Assembly: GCA_030063045.1 (NCBI GenBank)
Contig: JAQSEB010000097.1
Location: 310,001-374,000 of the forward strand
DNA: 64,000 bases
Source of the DNA: Pratylenchus scribneri
Lineage: Eukaryota; Nematoda; Chromadorea; Rhabditida; Pratylenchidae
Direction: 5' to 3'
The notes under the pieces were generated by a model. That model saw only the letters and a program-made list of their open reading frames with translations, had not been told where the DNA came from and searched no databases. Position 1 is the first letter of the stretch; the number at the start of each line of letters is the position of its first letter. A program made the translations under genes and the position numbers. Below, in pieces: positions 28,675 through 40,600 of the stretch.

Positions 28675-31600
28675 ATGGGACGAAAAAGAAACAATACATT
28701 GTGCGCAGTTTGTGAATCACCAAAAGCAATTTCTCAATACGGGGCAATGGCTTGTCGAGCATGCGGGGCATTCTTTCGGTTTGTTTAGATGGACATTAAT
28801 AATAACTTATTTATGGGAAATATTTAAAAATGCGAAAAAAAACATTAAAAATTGCGAAAATTTTATAACGGTTTAGTGGTTTGCCCAAAATTCACACCAT
28901 TAGATAGAAGCTAATTAAGAGCATCCATGGTATATAATTTTTAATGGTTTAATTGATTTTGGACCAAAACCCATATGATGGTTTAAATGGTTTAAAAGCC
29001 TTAATTTTTGATCAAACCACGACAAAATATATACCAAACGACGCGACTTGATGAGAATCTATCGATTGGGTTTAAGGTTTGGGAATCTATGACAAACCGT
29101 TAAACCGTTATAACTTTTCGCAATTTTCAATACTCTTTTCGCAATTTTCAATAACTTATTCGCAAAATTAAATACCATCCATTTATTTATTATAATATTT
29201 TTGCCTGATTATTTATTTTAATTTTATATTAAATAATTTTCAAATTTCATAGACGCCTTGTCACTAGTAATCGTAAATACCAATGCGATTGTGAGGTGAA
29301 ATTGAGAGGAAAGGTGGAAATTGAAATTGAGAGAAAATTGCGAATTTCCAAATGTCGTGGATGTCGAATGCGTCGATGCTTTGGGGCAGGGATGAAAGAA
29401 GAATGTTTGAATAAATTTGAAATTAAAAATAAATGAAAAATTATTAATTTAAGTTGTCAAAAAAAGTGAAAAAAGAAAACCCATCAAAATGGAAAATAAA
29501 ATCAGCATTGTTACTGGTTAAATTTAATATTTTTAAATAAATTTATTAAAAGAGATAATATTATTTTGGCAAAAAAAAATGCTGAAATTGGCAAAAAAAA
29601 TAATTATTTTGGCAAAAAGTAAATATATATTTATTTTGGCAAGAACAATAAAAAAATATATTCGCTCGTTATATTCAATGCAAACCGGTTTGGAAAGAAC
29701 AAAAATTGGTTTAATAAATTAAAAATTGATGGAATATTAAATATTTTTGAAGGTGCGCAGGATATAGCCGGATATAGATGGATTTGGGGGGATATAAGGG
29801 GGATTAAGCCGGATTAAGCTTAGTTAGGGGCTAGGGATTAGGGTTATGGTTAGGGGCCGGCATGGGATCTAGGGGCTAGGGGTTTAGGGGTTCGGAGCAC
29901 ACGGGATATAGCCGGATAAAGGGGGATCAAGTATCAAAATGGTGGGATTAAGGCGAGAAATGGGTTGGAAGGGAAGGGGAAGCATGCCGAAGGCACGTGG
30001 GCCGGGCCAGAAGCCCAGGATTGCGCGGGAATTCACAGTCTCTAAGTGGAATTTAGCTTAATCACGGCTTTATCCCTCTTCATCCGACTTAATCCCACTT
30101 TATCCGGCTTATCCCGCGCACTCCTAGGTCATATTTATCAATCTTCGCCTCTTCGGGGCTCAGAGGGTGGCCTCCAGACCCCCCGCTTTAATCCAACCAT
30201 TTTGACCTTTAATCCCTCTTAATCCCCCTAAATTTAATCCTCCTATATCCGGCTTAATCCCGCTCACGTTCAGGGCCTTTGGCCATCTTCCCCGACCTTC
30301 CAATGGCCGACCGAGCCATTCCCCATCCATTTCTGGGCTTAATCCCCCTAAATCCGCCTTAATCCTCCTATATCCGGCTTAATCCCGCGCATGTTCATCG
30401 CCTTTGGCCGTCTTATCCGACCTTCTAAAGGTCGTCCGGGCCATTTCCCATCAATTTTGGGGCTTAATCCGGCTTAATCCCCCTTATATCCCCCCAAATC
30501 CATCTATATCCGGCTATATCCTGCGCACCTTCAAAAATATTTAATATTCCATCAATTTTTAATTTATTAAACCAATTTTTGTTCTTTCCAAACCGGTTTG
30601 CATTGAATATAACGAGCGAATATATTTTTTTATTGTTCTTGCCAAAATAAATATATATTTACTTTTTGCCAAAATAATTATTTTTTTTGCCAATTTCAGC
30701 ATTTTTTTTGCCAAAATAAATGACTTCCTTATTAAAATACAGAAGATGTCAATTTCTTAAAAATTTTATTGAATATTGAAGAGAAAGCCAATCTCGTTTT
30801 CCTGAATGTTTTTGGATTTCCAAATAGTTTTATTGATCATTTCGACCCATTTGAAGAATTGATTCAAAGCAAAGATAATTTGTTGGCTCATACTGAATTC
30901 TTTAGGGTTAATCAGCAAATAATTTTTTAATAAATTATTTTTTCAGAAACAGCCGATCAAATTTTTTGACAGGGAAAAATTTGAAGAAACTATCACAAAA
31001 TATGGCGTTTTTCATATCGAACCAATCTGCCTAACCAAAACGTTGCTAATTGCAATTGATATTGCAAAAATATTGCCGGCATTTTCTCGTCTAAATCTGA
31101 ATGATCAGGCAAGAATAATAATTAAATATTAATAAAAATTTGTTGGATTAATTAATATAATAATATTATAAAAATGGTTTAAATTTTAAAGATTGTCGCG
31201 GTAAGCAATTTTGCACAAGCAGCACTCTGTTTAATTGGTCGCTTTAATTCAATGAAATTAAATTCTGAAACGGTATTGATGGAAATTATCGATTATCCTT
31301 TTATAAAATTATATAATCTACGATCAAATTCCGAAGAACCTGTGTTCGATTTTTTAATTTTAATCATTTAAAATTATTTTCAGAATTAAAAATTTGCTAG
31401 AAGCAGTTTTTAATTTGTCAATGAAACATTTTTTGCAAATTGCTCCCAGTAGAGAAGAATTTGTATTGATTTTGTCATTATTGTTCACAAATTCAGGTAA
31501 AATATTAAATAGATAGTTTTTATTATTTAATTTGCAGAAAAAATTTTGAAATTGCATAAAAGAGTATTGAAAATGCAAAAAAAGTTTAAACCGGTTTAGT

Positions 31601-32194
31601 GGTTTGTTCTAGATCCCAAAATCTATACACAATCGATAGATCTGGTCAAGACGCGTCGATTGGTATAAAATATGTCGTGGTTTGATCAAAATTAAGGGTT
31701 TTAAACCATTTAAACCATTTTATGGGTTTTGGTTCAAAACCAATTAAACCATGATAAATTTATACCATTCGATGCGTCTTAACGAGCTCTATCCAATGGC
31801 ATATGGTTTGAATTTTGGATAAACCATTAAACCGGTTTCAATACTCTTTTTACTATTTCAATGTTTTTTTTTTTGCATTTTAAATATTTCCCAATATTAA
31901 ATTCGATAAAATAATTATTTATTTTTTTAAGCAATCTCATCCCTTTCTAAATATGGTCAGGCAATAATGAATGAGGAAACAGAAAAATGTGCAAAAATAT
32001 TACTTCGATTTCAACAAAAGCAATTTGGGGATGAAAAGGGCGCACTTCGATATACGGAATGCCTTCAATTGCTTTGGAGCACAATTTATATGATTCAGAA
32101 GCACAAACAATTACTCGTTTACATTGATACCATAAGTGAACAAGGAAGTTTTTCAGCAGTGATGCCAAAAATATTACGTCCATTGGTCACGTAA
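28675..32194 (+). CDS. nematode nuclear hormone receptor, split by repeat insertions
   Basis: DNA-binding domain: exons 28675-28778 and 29253-29436. Finger 1 is CAVC...CRACGAFFRR; finger 2 ends KCRGCRMRRCFGAGM. Ligand-binding domain: exons 30743-30906, 30947-31108, 31192-31343, 31384-31496 and 31932-32194, with RLNLNDQ then IVAVSNFAQAALC (helices 3-5) and SSLSKYGQAIMNEE. The intron after 31108 begins GC instead of GT. The P-box CRACGAFF is of the expanded nematode type. The second DNA-binding exon runs into a TGA at 29434 before the ligand-binding exons, and a 1.16-kb inverted repeat lies between. Either splicing skips this stop or the locus now makes a DNA-binding-only protein. It would act as a nuclear transcription factor. 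Confidence 0.8.
28866..29113. mobile_element. inverted-repeat MITE in first NHR intron
   Basis: Imperfect inverted repeat with outer ends GGTTTAGTGGTTTG and CAAACCGTTAAACC and a GACGCGACTTGATGAG block. Same family as the element at 31585-31838. Confidence 0.65.
29560..30719. mobile_element. 1.16-kb foldback element with about 250-bp inverted arms
   Basis: Arms run from TATTTTGGCAAAAAAAAATG inward and are complementary to the right end ending CATTTTTTTTGCCAAAATA. They share TTCGCTCGTTATATTCAATG, CAAACCGGTTTGGAAAGAAC and GGTGCGCAGGATATAGCCGG. The centre is a GC-richer set of GGATTAAG/CTTAATCC units. No ORF. It lies between DNA-binding and ligand-binding exons of the receptor. Confidence 0.85.
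31585..31838. mobile_element. inverted-repeat MITE in last NHR intron
   Basis: Ends AAACCGGTTTAGTGGTTTG and AACCATTAAACCGGTTT; arms share GACGCGTCGATTGGTATAAA and TTTATACCATTCGATGCGTC. Non-coding, about 250 bases. Confidence 0.75.
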
Positions 32195-33193
32195 ATTTGC
32201 AATGGAAATTGATGATAGGATGATCGATATATAATAATATATTATTATTAATGAATTATTTTATTTTATCTTAATTTATCTATCTATTTTTTAGTAAATT
32301 ATATTACATATTTAAAAAATGAATTCAATTTATATAAAATAATTTCATTTATTGAAATTTCATCATTGTTCGCAAAAAAAACCAAAATAAATTTGCCTGG
32401 TCGGCTAGAGTCAATGACATCTTTTACCAAACATGCCTTTAAATGTGCAATTGCTAATTAATATACATTATACCGTATTTATTCTATTAGTAACATCGGG
32501 GTCACTAATTTTCAGAGACCCTCTAGGGGGGGGGGGGGTTACAAATAGAGACGGGGTTTCTAATAGAGACGAAGTTACTAATAGAATATATTAAATATGG
32601 AATTAGGAAAAAACAACGGGAATAAAGGATCAAAATCCACAAATTCTTTATCTCCTCAACAAAAAATATGGAATCGTAAAATTTAATTACATTTATTTAA
32701 TATTATTTGCCAATTTAAGATTTATTTATTGCCACAAAATTAGATTTATAAAATGCATGCAATCCCTAGCTAATGACTAGGAATTTATAATAATCATTAT
32801 TAAAAATGATATTCATATTGCTAGATTAAAACATCAGTATTAGCATTAAAATATTAATAAATTCACAATTCATCCTTTTTAATTTCATTCTTTTGATGTC
32901 ATAACTTTGTGAAAAATTTTTTTTATCATTTTTTTATTAAATGTCTTTTGCAGATAAAAATAAAATAGATTCCATTGAGAATGATGCAATTAACAAAGGA
33001 AAAAGGGAAAGAAAAGAACAATAATGGGTACGGTTCCCGGACTAACAAAATAGGGTTCCCATTCTGGGAATATTTTGAAAATGAGTCCTCATTTTTTTTA
33101 TAGGACGCCATTTCGACGAATGCCAATTTTGGGAATATTATAAAAATGTTACCTAATATTGAAAATATCGTGAAAATTTTTCACTCATTTGCT
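32195..33193. other. no gene seen; small palindromic repeat and G run
   Basis: AT-rich. A short inverted repeat at about 32471-32605 has ends TATTCTATTAGTAAC and GTTACTAATAGAATA around a run of about 12 G. No coding frame recognised. Confidence 0.5.
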
Positions 33194-33198
33194 CATTT
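33194..33198. repeat. BEL target-site duplication, left copy (CATTT)
   Basis: Five bases before the 5' LTR, repeated at 46810-46814 after the 3' LTR. Confidence 0.85.
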
Positions 33199-34212
33199 TG
33201 TTTGGAGCAAAACTCCAAAATAAAAATTTAATTTTGATATTTTTGATTTTATTTTAATTAAATATATTTTTATTCATTCAATTTCCATTTAATTTCAATT
33301 TTATTCATTTTAATTCTTTTATTCAATCAATCCCATCCACTTCCCTTCCAACCAAAGTTCACATTTCCTTTTTTACACAATTTCTCGCCAGCCAGCCAGC
33401 CGCCCCCATCCCATTCAATCAGCACCCCTTATTAGTTTTGTCCTTGGGATTGGAAGAGGGAAAATGGCAACATTTTCCCTCGCAAATAGAAAACATCCAT
33501 TTTTCTAACCTTGAGGGGGGCAAAAAAGTGGGGAGAAAAATTGAACAGTCATTCCACCATTTTGAGCAAAATTGCCTATCGGGCGAATATGAGAAAATTG
33601 TGAGGAAAAGGGAGCTGGCTGGGAAATTTATTACTTTTTATGTTTTAATTTCAATTTTAACCACTTTTACGTTTCCCCTAAGGCAAATTAATGTTGATTT
33701 GGGTAAATAAGGAATACGTCTATCGGACGTTTGAGTGAATTAATAAAGATTGAATTTGCCTTAGGGTGAAATTTATCAAAATATATATTTTACCACTTTA
33801 TCACTAATTCACAAATTTAATTTTACTTATTAATAATTTTGAATTTAACTCTTTTTCAAACGCCATTAGGGCAATCCAAACAATTATTAGAAAATTATTT
33901 AAATGGTAAATTTGTGAATTAGTAGATAATACGATGAAATTTGGTTTACTGATTTTATATAAATTTATAATTGTCCACACTATTTTTGCTTTAATGTTGA
34001 ATGCCTTCTAAATTAATATCGCGATTTTGTATTTCCATTTCGGTTTAATTACCCAAGTTTGAGTTTGAGATTTTCATATAAATAAAATTTTGTGAACAAT
34101 CAATCAAATCAATTGGAATTTACTAAAATAAAATTTGGCAACTTTATTTGGGTAATTTTCCACTGGGCAAATTAGTGTTCGATCGTAGCGAAATCGCAAC
34201 ACATTTTGCTTA
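33199..34212 (+). repeat. 5' LTR of BEL/Pao element
   Basis: Starts TGTTTGGAGCAAAACTCC, which folds on itself (GGAG/CTCC), and ends TTTTGCTTA rather than the usual CA; the border is fixed by the target duplication and by where the two LTR copies diverge. Contains two of the TATCG hairpins (33574-33584 and 33716-33730). A 90-codon frame inside it is not considered a gene. Confidence 0.93.
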
Positions 34213-34214
34213 TT

Positions 34215-34232
34215 TGGCGACCCTTGTGCATT
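34215..34232 (+). promoter_or_regulatory. primer-binding site
   Basis: TGGCGACCCTTGTGCATT begins two bases after the 5' LTR. TGG at this position complements a tRNA CCA end; GGTCGCCA would be the matching tRNA tail. Which tRNA primes is not determined. Confidence 0.65.
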
Positions 34233-34249
34233 TGCGAACTTGCACAATC

Positions 34250-34420
34250 TTGCATCGATCCCCACCAGTGAAAAGCCAAGGCTCAGCTCAGACTCCTTGG
34301 ACCTGGGTGCCCGATCAAAAGGTGCAAACTTGGTGTCCGATCCCCTCTTGTGAAAAGCCCAAGGCACGGCTCAGACTCCTTGGGACCTTGAGCCCGATCA
34401 AAAAGGACATTGATCAACAC
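34250..34420 (+). repeat. two tandem copies of an approximately 85-bp leader unit
   Basis: Both units contain GTGAAAAGCC, AAGGC, CGGCTCAGACTCCTTGG-type sequence and GCCCGATCAAAA, with small differences. GGCTCAGACTCCTTGG contains CCAAGG/CCTTGG complementarity to a neighbouring CCAAGG, so each unit can form a stem in the RNA leader. Confidence 0.7.
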
Positions 34421-34660
34421 CGGATCAACAACTTCTGGTGGATAAATTTTTAAATTTTATAAAATTTTCTAATAATAATTGAAAAATTTTTTGCCAGTCT
34501 ATCGGACAAAAGGCAATAAATTTTGTAAATTGAGAATAATCTAGCTTCCTATCGGGAAGTTTTTTGAGTTTTAATTAAATTTATATTTCTCATACAAAGT
34601 TCTTGTTCAATTATCGTTATTCCTATCGGGAATTAAAACGATTTGATTAAATTCGGGAAA

Positions 34661-37600
34661 ATGGTAACTGTAATAAAAGAAAGGATCAAACTCTTAAAAG
34701 TACTGGTCATTGAAATATTAGAGAGCCCAATACCAAATCTTACTTATCAGGACCTCGAAAATGACCCTAGAGCGACCAAAACGGAATGGGAAAGGGCAGA
34801 ATTAGTGCTTCAAGATCTAGAAATGTACTTGCAAGAATATGAGGGTTCAAGAAAGGATTGGATGGGCTATTTATCGAAACAAAGTGAAGCGAATCGTGCG
34901 CTAGCAGACACGGAAATGAACACCTTTTTGGAGGAGAATGCACCTAATCTAAGAACGTTGCATAAGAAAATCAGAGATTTGAAAAAAGAATCAGCACAAT
35001 GGAGAGTTAACATTCAAGAATATGACAGAAACCAAAACAGAACAGCTTCAGGCCTGGATAATGATTCAACGCAAGGTCAACAAAATGAAATGTTTGAGGC
35101 AAATAAGAAAGCAATGGAAAAAATGGCCAGAGCATTCGAAAATCTCAGTCGACGATCAGCGGCACCAGCTGATGATCCCGATTTTGCTGCGCAAGGATCC
35201 AGCAAGAAAGGAGGAATAAATCTGCCGCCTATTAAGCTTCAGACATTCAAAGGAGGGAGAGACTGGGCTGAATTTTGGGATCAGTATCATGTTGGAATCC
35301 ATAAAGATAATAGCCTATCGTCGGCTAGAAAGCTTATCTATCTCAAGACCCTTGTCGAGGGTGAACCGAAAGACTTGATCTATGGATTGTCGAATATTGA
35401 TAAGAATTATATGATTGCTGTGGAAATTCTTCAAAAGAAATATGGGAACAATGAAGCAAACATTCAGCAGCTGCATATGGACTTGGCCAATTTGAAACCA
35501 TCAACAACCTTTGCTGAAGATGTCAAGTTACAAATCGAGGCAGAAAAGATTATGAGACAGCTCGAATGCTACAAAGAAGATGTGAACAACCCTCAAGTGC
35601 TCATTGCTCTGCAAAATAAGGTGTCAAAACCGACATTAAGGAAAATTATGGAACTCAAAAAGTTAACTCCAGCTGATCAAAAGTGGGATACTAAGAAATT
35701 TCGAAAAGCTCTGAATATAGTGATTCAGGATGAATCAGAAGTGGAACAAATTTACCGTCAAAAACATTCAATCATACGAAAAGAAAATCCAGCAGAAAAG
35801 AGTCATCGCAAAGAGCCTAAACTCCTATCGGGAGATCAAACAATGGCATTTGCGGCAGTGGGAAAACCATTTGAAAAGAAAGTTACAAGCGCAAATGAGA
35901 ACAAAGGGAATTTCGTTGGAAGAAAAAGGGACAAATATTGTGTCCTATGCGAAGGTGGAAATCATTCGACAGCTGAATGCCGGAAGCATCCGAATATAAG
36001 AGCAAGATTAGAACAAGCAAAAAAGATGAAGTTGTGTGCAAGATGTTTTAGGAATGACCACAAATCGTGGCAATGCGTGAAAGTCTTTAGACCATGCTTC
36101 TGGTGCAAAGGAAGTAATCATATTAGCCCACTTTGCCCATCTAAATTCAAAACTGAAAAGGAAACTATCTCCACAGTTTTTGATGGGTATGAAAGTGAAG
36201 AAGAAGAGAAAGAAGAAAAAGCGGACGAAGAAGAATATGTTGATCAATATGATAGCGAAGAAGAAGAAAAACCAGAAGAGCAACCAGAAGAAGAAGAAGA
36301 AGAAGAAAAAGAAGAACAGGTTACAACTTCATTTGTGGCTTTGAAACCCAAACAAAAGATGCAAAGAATTTTGCAATGTGCTAAAGTCAAAATATTCAAT
36401 CCGAAGCGTCCAACAAAGACAAAAGAAGCTTATATAGTCTTCGATAATGGAAGCCAACGTTCATTTATTAGGGAAGACTTAGCCAAAAGTCTTAATTTAT
36501 CCAAATTGGAATCCATTCACTTAAACCTATCGGGTTTTATGGAATGTGATTTGGGAAATGTTCACACAAATGATACTCAATTTGGAGTTATGACTAAATT
36601 TGGACCAATGCTAGTCGAAGGCACTCGCATGGAAAAAATTATTAAACCAGTCACGTATATTCCTATCGTGGAATCTGAATTAAATGAAGATGAATTGCTT
36701 ATCCCTAAAGACATAGTCAAAACTGATATATTGATTGGAATTGACCAGATAAGAATGTTCGAAATCGTTGATCGGTATCAACTCCCAAGCGGGTTTTGGA
36801 TTTCTGACTCAAAAGTGGGACCATTTATCAGCGGAAAAGGCCAAACCAAAACAAAGGGAAGACAAATTGAGCAAATTGGAATTACTATTATGGCTAATGT
36901 TCTAGATATGGATGAGCAAGAAGAATTAAAGATTAACCTATCGGGTGAAAAACTGAAACAAATCGAGAATTTATGGTTTTCGAATGAGGAAATGGGTCTA
37001 AAAGATGTCGAAATTAATGATGAAGACATTTGGATTAAGCAGCTCAATATTCAAAGAGATGAGGAAGGAAGATATGCAATTTCTTTGCCCTACAATGATC
37101 GAGCGAATGCACTTTTACCCAATTATGGTCTGGCTTATGGAAGACTGCTCTCAAATTTAAAACATATGAAGCAAAAACCAGAATTAATCCTGAAGATTGA
37201 TGAGATATTCAAAGAACAATTGAAGCTAGACATAATCGAAAAAGTGATAGACTGGAAACATTGGCAGGGAGTTTTGCATTACATTCCACATCAACCAGTG
37301 ATTAGAGAAGATAAAGAAACCACGAAAGTCAGAAATGTCTCAGATGCAAGTGCAAAGGATAAGAATGGACTTTCGATTAATCAATGCTTGGAAAAAGGAC
37401 CTACTCAAATGAATGACATTTCAGGAATTCAACTTCGAAGTCGTTTACCTAAATACCTTATTTGTGCAGACATTGAAAAAGCATTTTTACAAATTCGGAT
37501 TAAAGAAGAAGATCGAGATGCATTACGATTTTTGTGGAAAGATAACCCTTTAGATGATCAGTCACCTATCGTGGTGTATCGATTTAAGGGAATGCCTTTT

Positions 37601-40600
37601 GGACTGATCAGTAGTCCAGCCTGCTTGAATACCATTCTGAGCCTGCATTTGGATCAACACGGATCAGAATTAGCAAAGCAGATCAAAAATAACATTTATG
37701 TTGATGACATAACACAGGGAGAAGAAAATGAAGACAGAATTATCCCAGTTTGCAATGAAATGAAAGATATATTCAAGACAGCAATGATGAATCTACGAGG
37801 ATTCTGCGTGAACCATCTCGAAGCTTATGAGAAAATTCCTGAAGAAGATAGAGCAAAGATGGAAGGAAGGAAAATTCTGGGAATAAGATGGGACCCAAAG
37901 GAAGACACAATTACCATTCCATTACCGGAATGGAAAGAAGGAAGCAAATGCACAAAAAGGACAATGCTTTCTCAAACGGCATCAGTTTTTGACACTCTAG
38001 GTCTAACAAGTCCATCGTTGCTTTCAGCCAAGAGAATTATTCAAAGTGTATGGAAATTGGACTTGAATTGGGACAATCCGGTACCAGAAGACATTCAAAA
38101 AGCTTGGATAAAATGCATGGAAGATTGGAAAGAAGTAAAATTCACGTTTCCAAGAAGGTTGTTCTCAAGAACCCTATCGGGGTCAAAGCAACTGTCGCTT
38201 GAAGTTTTTGCAGATGCCTCAGGGTATGCCTTTGGGATTGTTGTTTATCTGAGAGCTGAATTTGAGGATAAAAGCGTTCAGTTTGCCTTTCTTCAAGGAA
38301 AAAGTCTAGTTAGGCCCATAAATCTACCGGAAAAGCAAAATACAATCCCAAAAATGGAACTGCATGCACTTAAATTAGCCGTAAAATTAGCAATACACGT
38401 TCAAAAAGAATTGAAATCGGAAATTGAAGTGAAGAAAATACAGTTATGGACAGATTCAAAAGATGCAATTGATTGGCTCAACAGTCACAAAAGACATGAA
38501 AGATTCATTCAAAACAGATTGAATGTCATTCGACCTTTTGAAGTGAAGCATGTTAAAGGAGAATTGAATCCAAGTGACATCGCATCAAGAGGTTGCACAG
38601 CAATTGAACTGATGAATCATCCTTACTGGTTTCATGGCCCATTGTGGATGAATGATGAGAATTCTGAAATTCTATCGGAATTTAATTCAGAAAAATGGCA
38701 TGAAGAAGAAATGACCATGGAAAAATATGACACAATTCTGAATATTAACATCAAACAAATAAAGGAAGATGAATGTTTAGTTCAAGACTGGAGCAGATAC
38801 AACAGTTTATCAAAATTGAAAAGAATTGTGAGCTACGTGCAGATGTTTACGGATAAATGCAAAGAAGGCAAACAGAAAACCAACAAATTGCCTAAAAATG
38901 AGGACGAATTAAATAAGCTGATTGAAAAATTGGAACAGGTGACAGCAGAACAGATGGCAAAAGCGGAAATTCTCTTAATTAGAGAAGCCCAACAACTTTT
39001 TCCACCCGAAGCTAATCTCTTTCGAGAGAAACAATTCGAATATAATGAAGTAGGATTATTGATTTGCCAAAGCCGACTCACCAAAAGTGATTTAACAATG
39101 GAAGCAAAAATTCCGATTTATCTGCCTAAAAACTCACCTTTGACTAAGCTGTTTATCAAATACTATCATTGGAAATTATACCATGCGGGAATATCGACAG
39201 TGTTAGCCGAATTAAGACAAAGATTTTATATTCCACAAGCGAGAAGAACAGTCTTTGATGTGCTCAATCGAAATTTATTGACAAAATGTTATGTTTGCAT
39301 TAAGCATAAAACAAAAGCTTATGCTTTGCCAAAAATGCCTCCTTTACCTACCTATCGGGTGCTAGGTAAAAGGCCGTTCCAATTTATTGGACTTGACTAT
39401 TTTGGTCCCATGATTGTTAAAGAAAGTGATAAAAATCAGAAAGTGTGGGGATGCCTATTCACTTGTGCGACGACCCGTGCTATTCACATTGAATTAGTAG
39501 AAGATTGTACAGCAAGTGAATTTCTTTTGGCCTTCAAAAGGTTCATTGGACGAAGAATGGAACCAGAAATTATCATTTCAGACAATGCACTACAATTCAA
39601 ACTTGCTTCTCGCATAATCAAGCGATTGTGGTCAAAAGATCAAAGTGATTGGAATAAAGTGTTCAAAGACAAGGAAGTTCGCAATTTCACTAGTGAAAAT
39701 GGAATTCGATGGCAGTTCATAACTGATCGAGCACCGTGGGCTGGGGGAATGTACGAAAAGATGATTGATCTGACCAAAAAGCCATTGAAGCGTGTGCTTG
39801 GAAAGACATTAGTGAAGAAAAGTGAATTACAAACAATTTTGATTGAAATTGAACGCATTGTCAATTCAAGGCCATTGACTTATATGGGAGAAAGTGACAC
39901 AATAAGACCATTAAGACCGATTGATTTTCTTATTCCTTACCAAACAGCTTCCTATCGGGAAGGAGTTTTGGAATTGGAATTACCCATGAATCCAACAAAA
40001 GAAAATCTGGAAAACCGTTTTCGGATTTTATCTGAATTGTCTGATAAAATATGGAATATTTGGAGAACCGACTACCTATTAGCTCTCAGAGACTCTCAAA
40101 AATTCGGGGAGAAGAAAGGACAAAAAATTTTGGAGTTGGGAGAGGTCATCCTAGTGGATGAAGAGAATTTGCCCCGAAGTCGATGGAGAATGGGAGTTGT
40201 GACTGAATTTAGAATGAGTTCGGATGGCAAAGTGCGATCAGCCGTAGTCAGAGTCTGGGATGGAAAGAAATGGGGACAAATCAATAGGCCAATAAACAAA
40301 TTATATCCTTTAGAGGTGAAATCAAAGATAATTGAACAAGAACAAAACTCTCTATCGGAGAAAATCGATAGAATTAATGAAAATGATCAAACACCTCTAT
40401 CGGAGGATGTAAACTTGATTATTTCAGAACCAATGGCCGAAAATCAAGACACGTCCCAAATGATCGAAGACCAAGAAACGTCCCTATCGGGGAATAATGT
40501 TTCTTCGGCTCGAGTTCAACTGGAAAATTGGGAACTTTTGGCTGAATGCGATCATGAAGAATGCGAGCCAATATGGTTTGGCAATCTTTTGGAAATGGTT

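Noticed and set aside
29820..29890. Telomere-like TTAGGG words
   Set aside because: Only short irregular GGGGTTAGGG-like words in the centre of a foldback element; not a tandem telomeric array.
33438..33710. 90-codon frame in the 5' LTR (also 46035-46307 in the 3' LTR)
   Set aside because: Identical LTR copies, no domain; chance frame in LTR.
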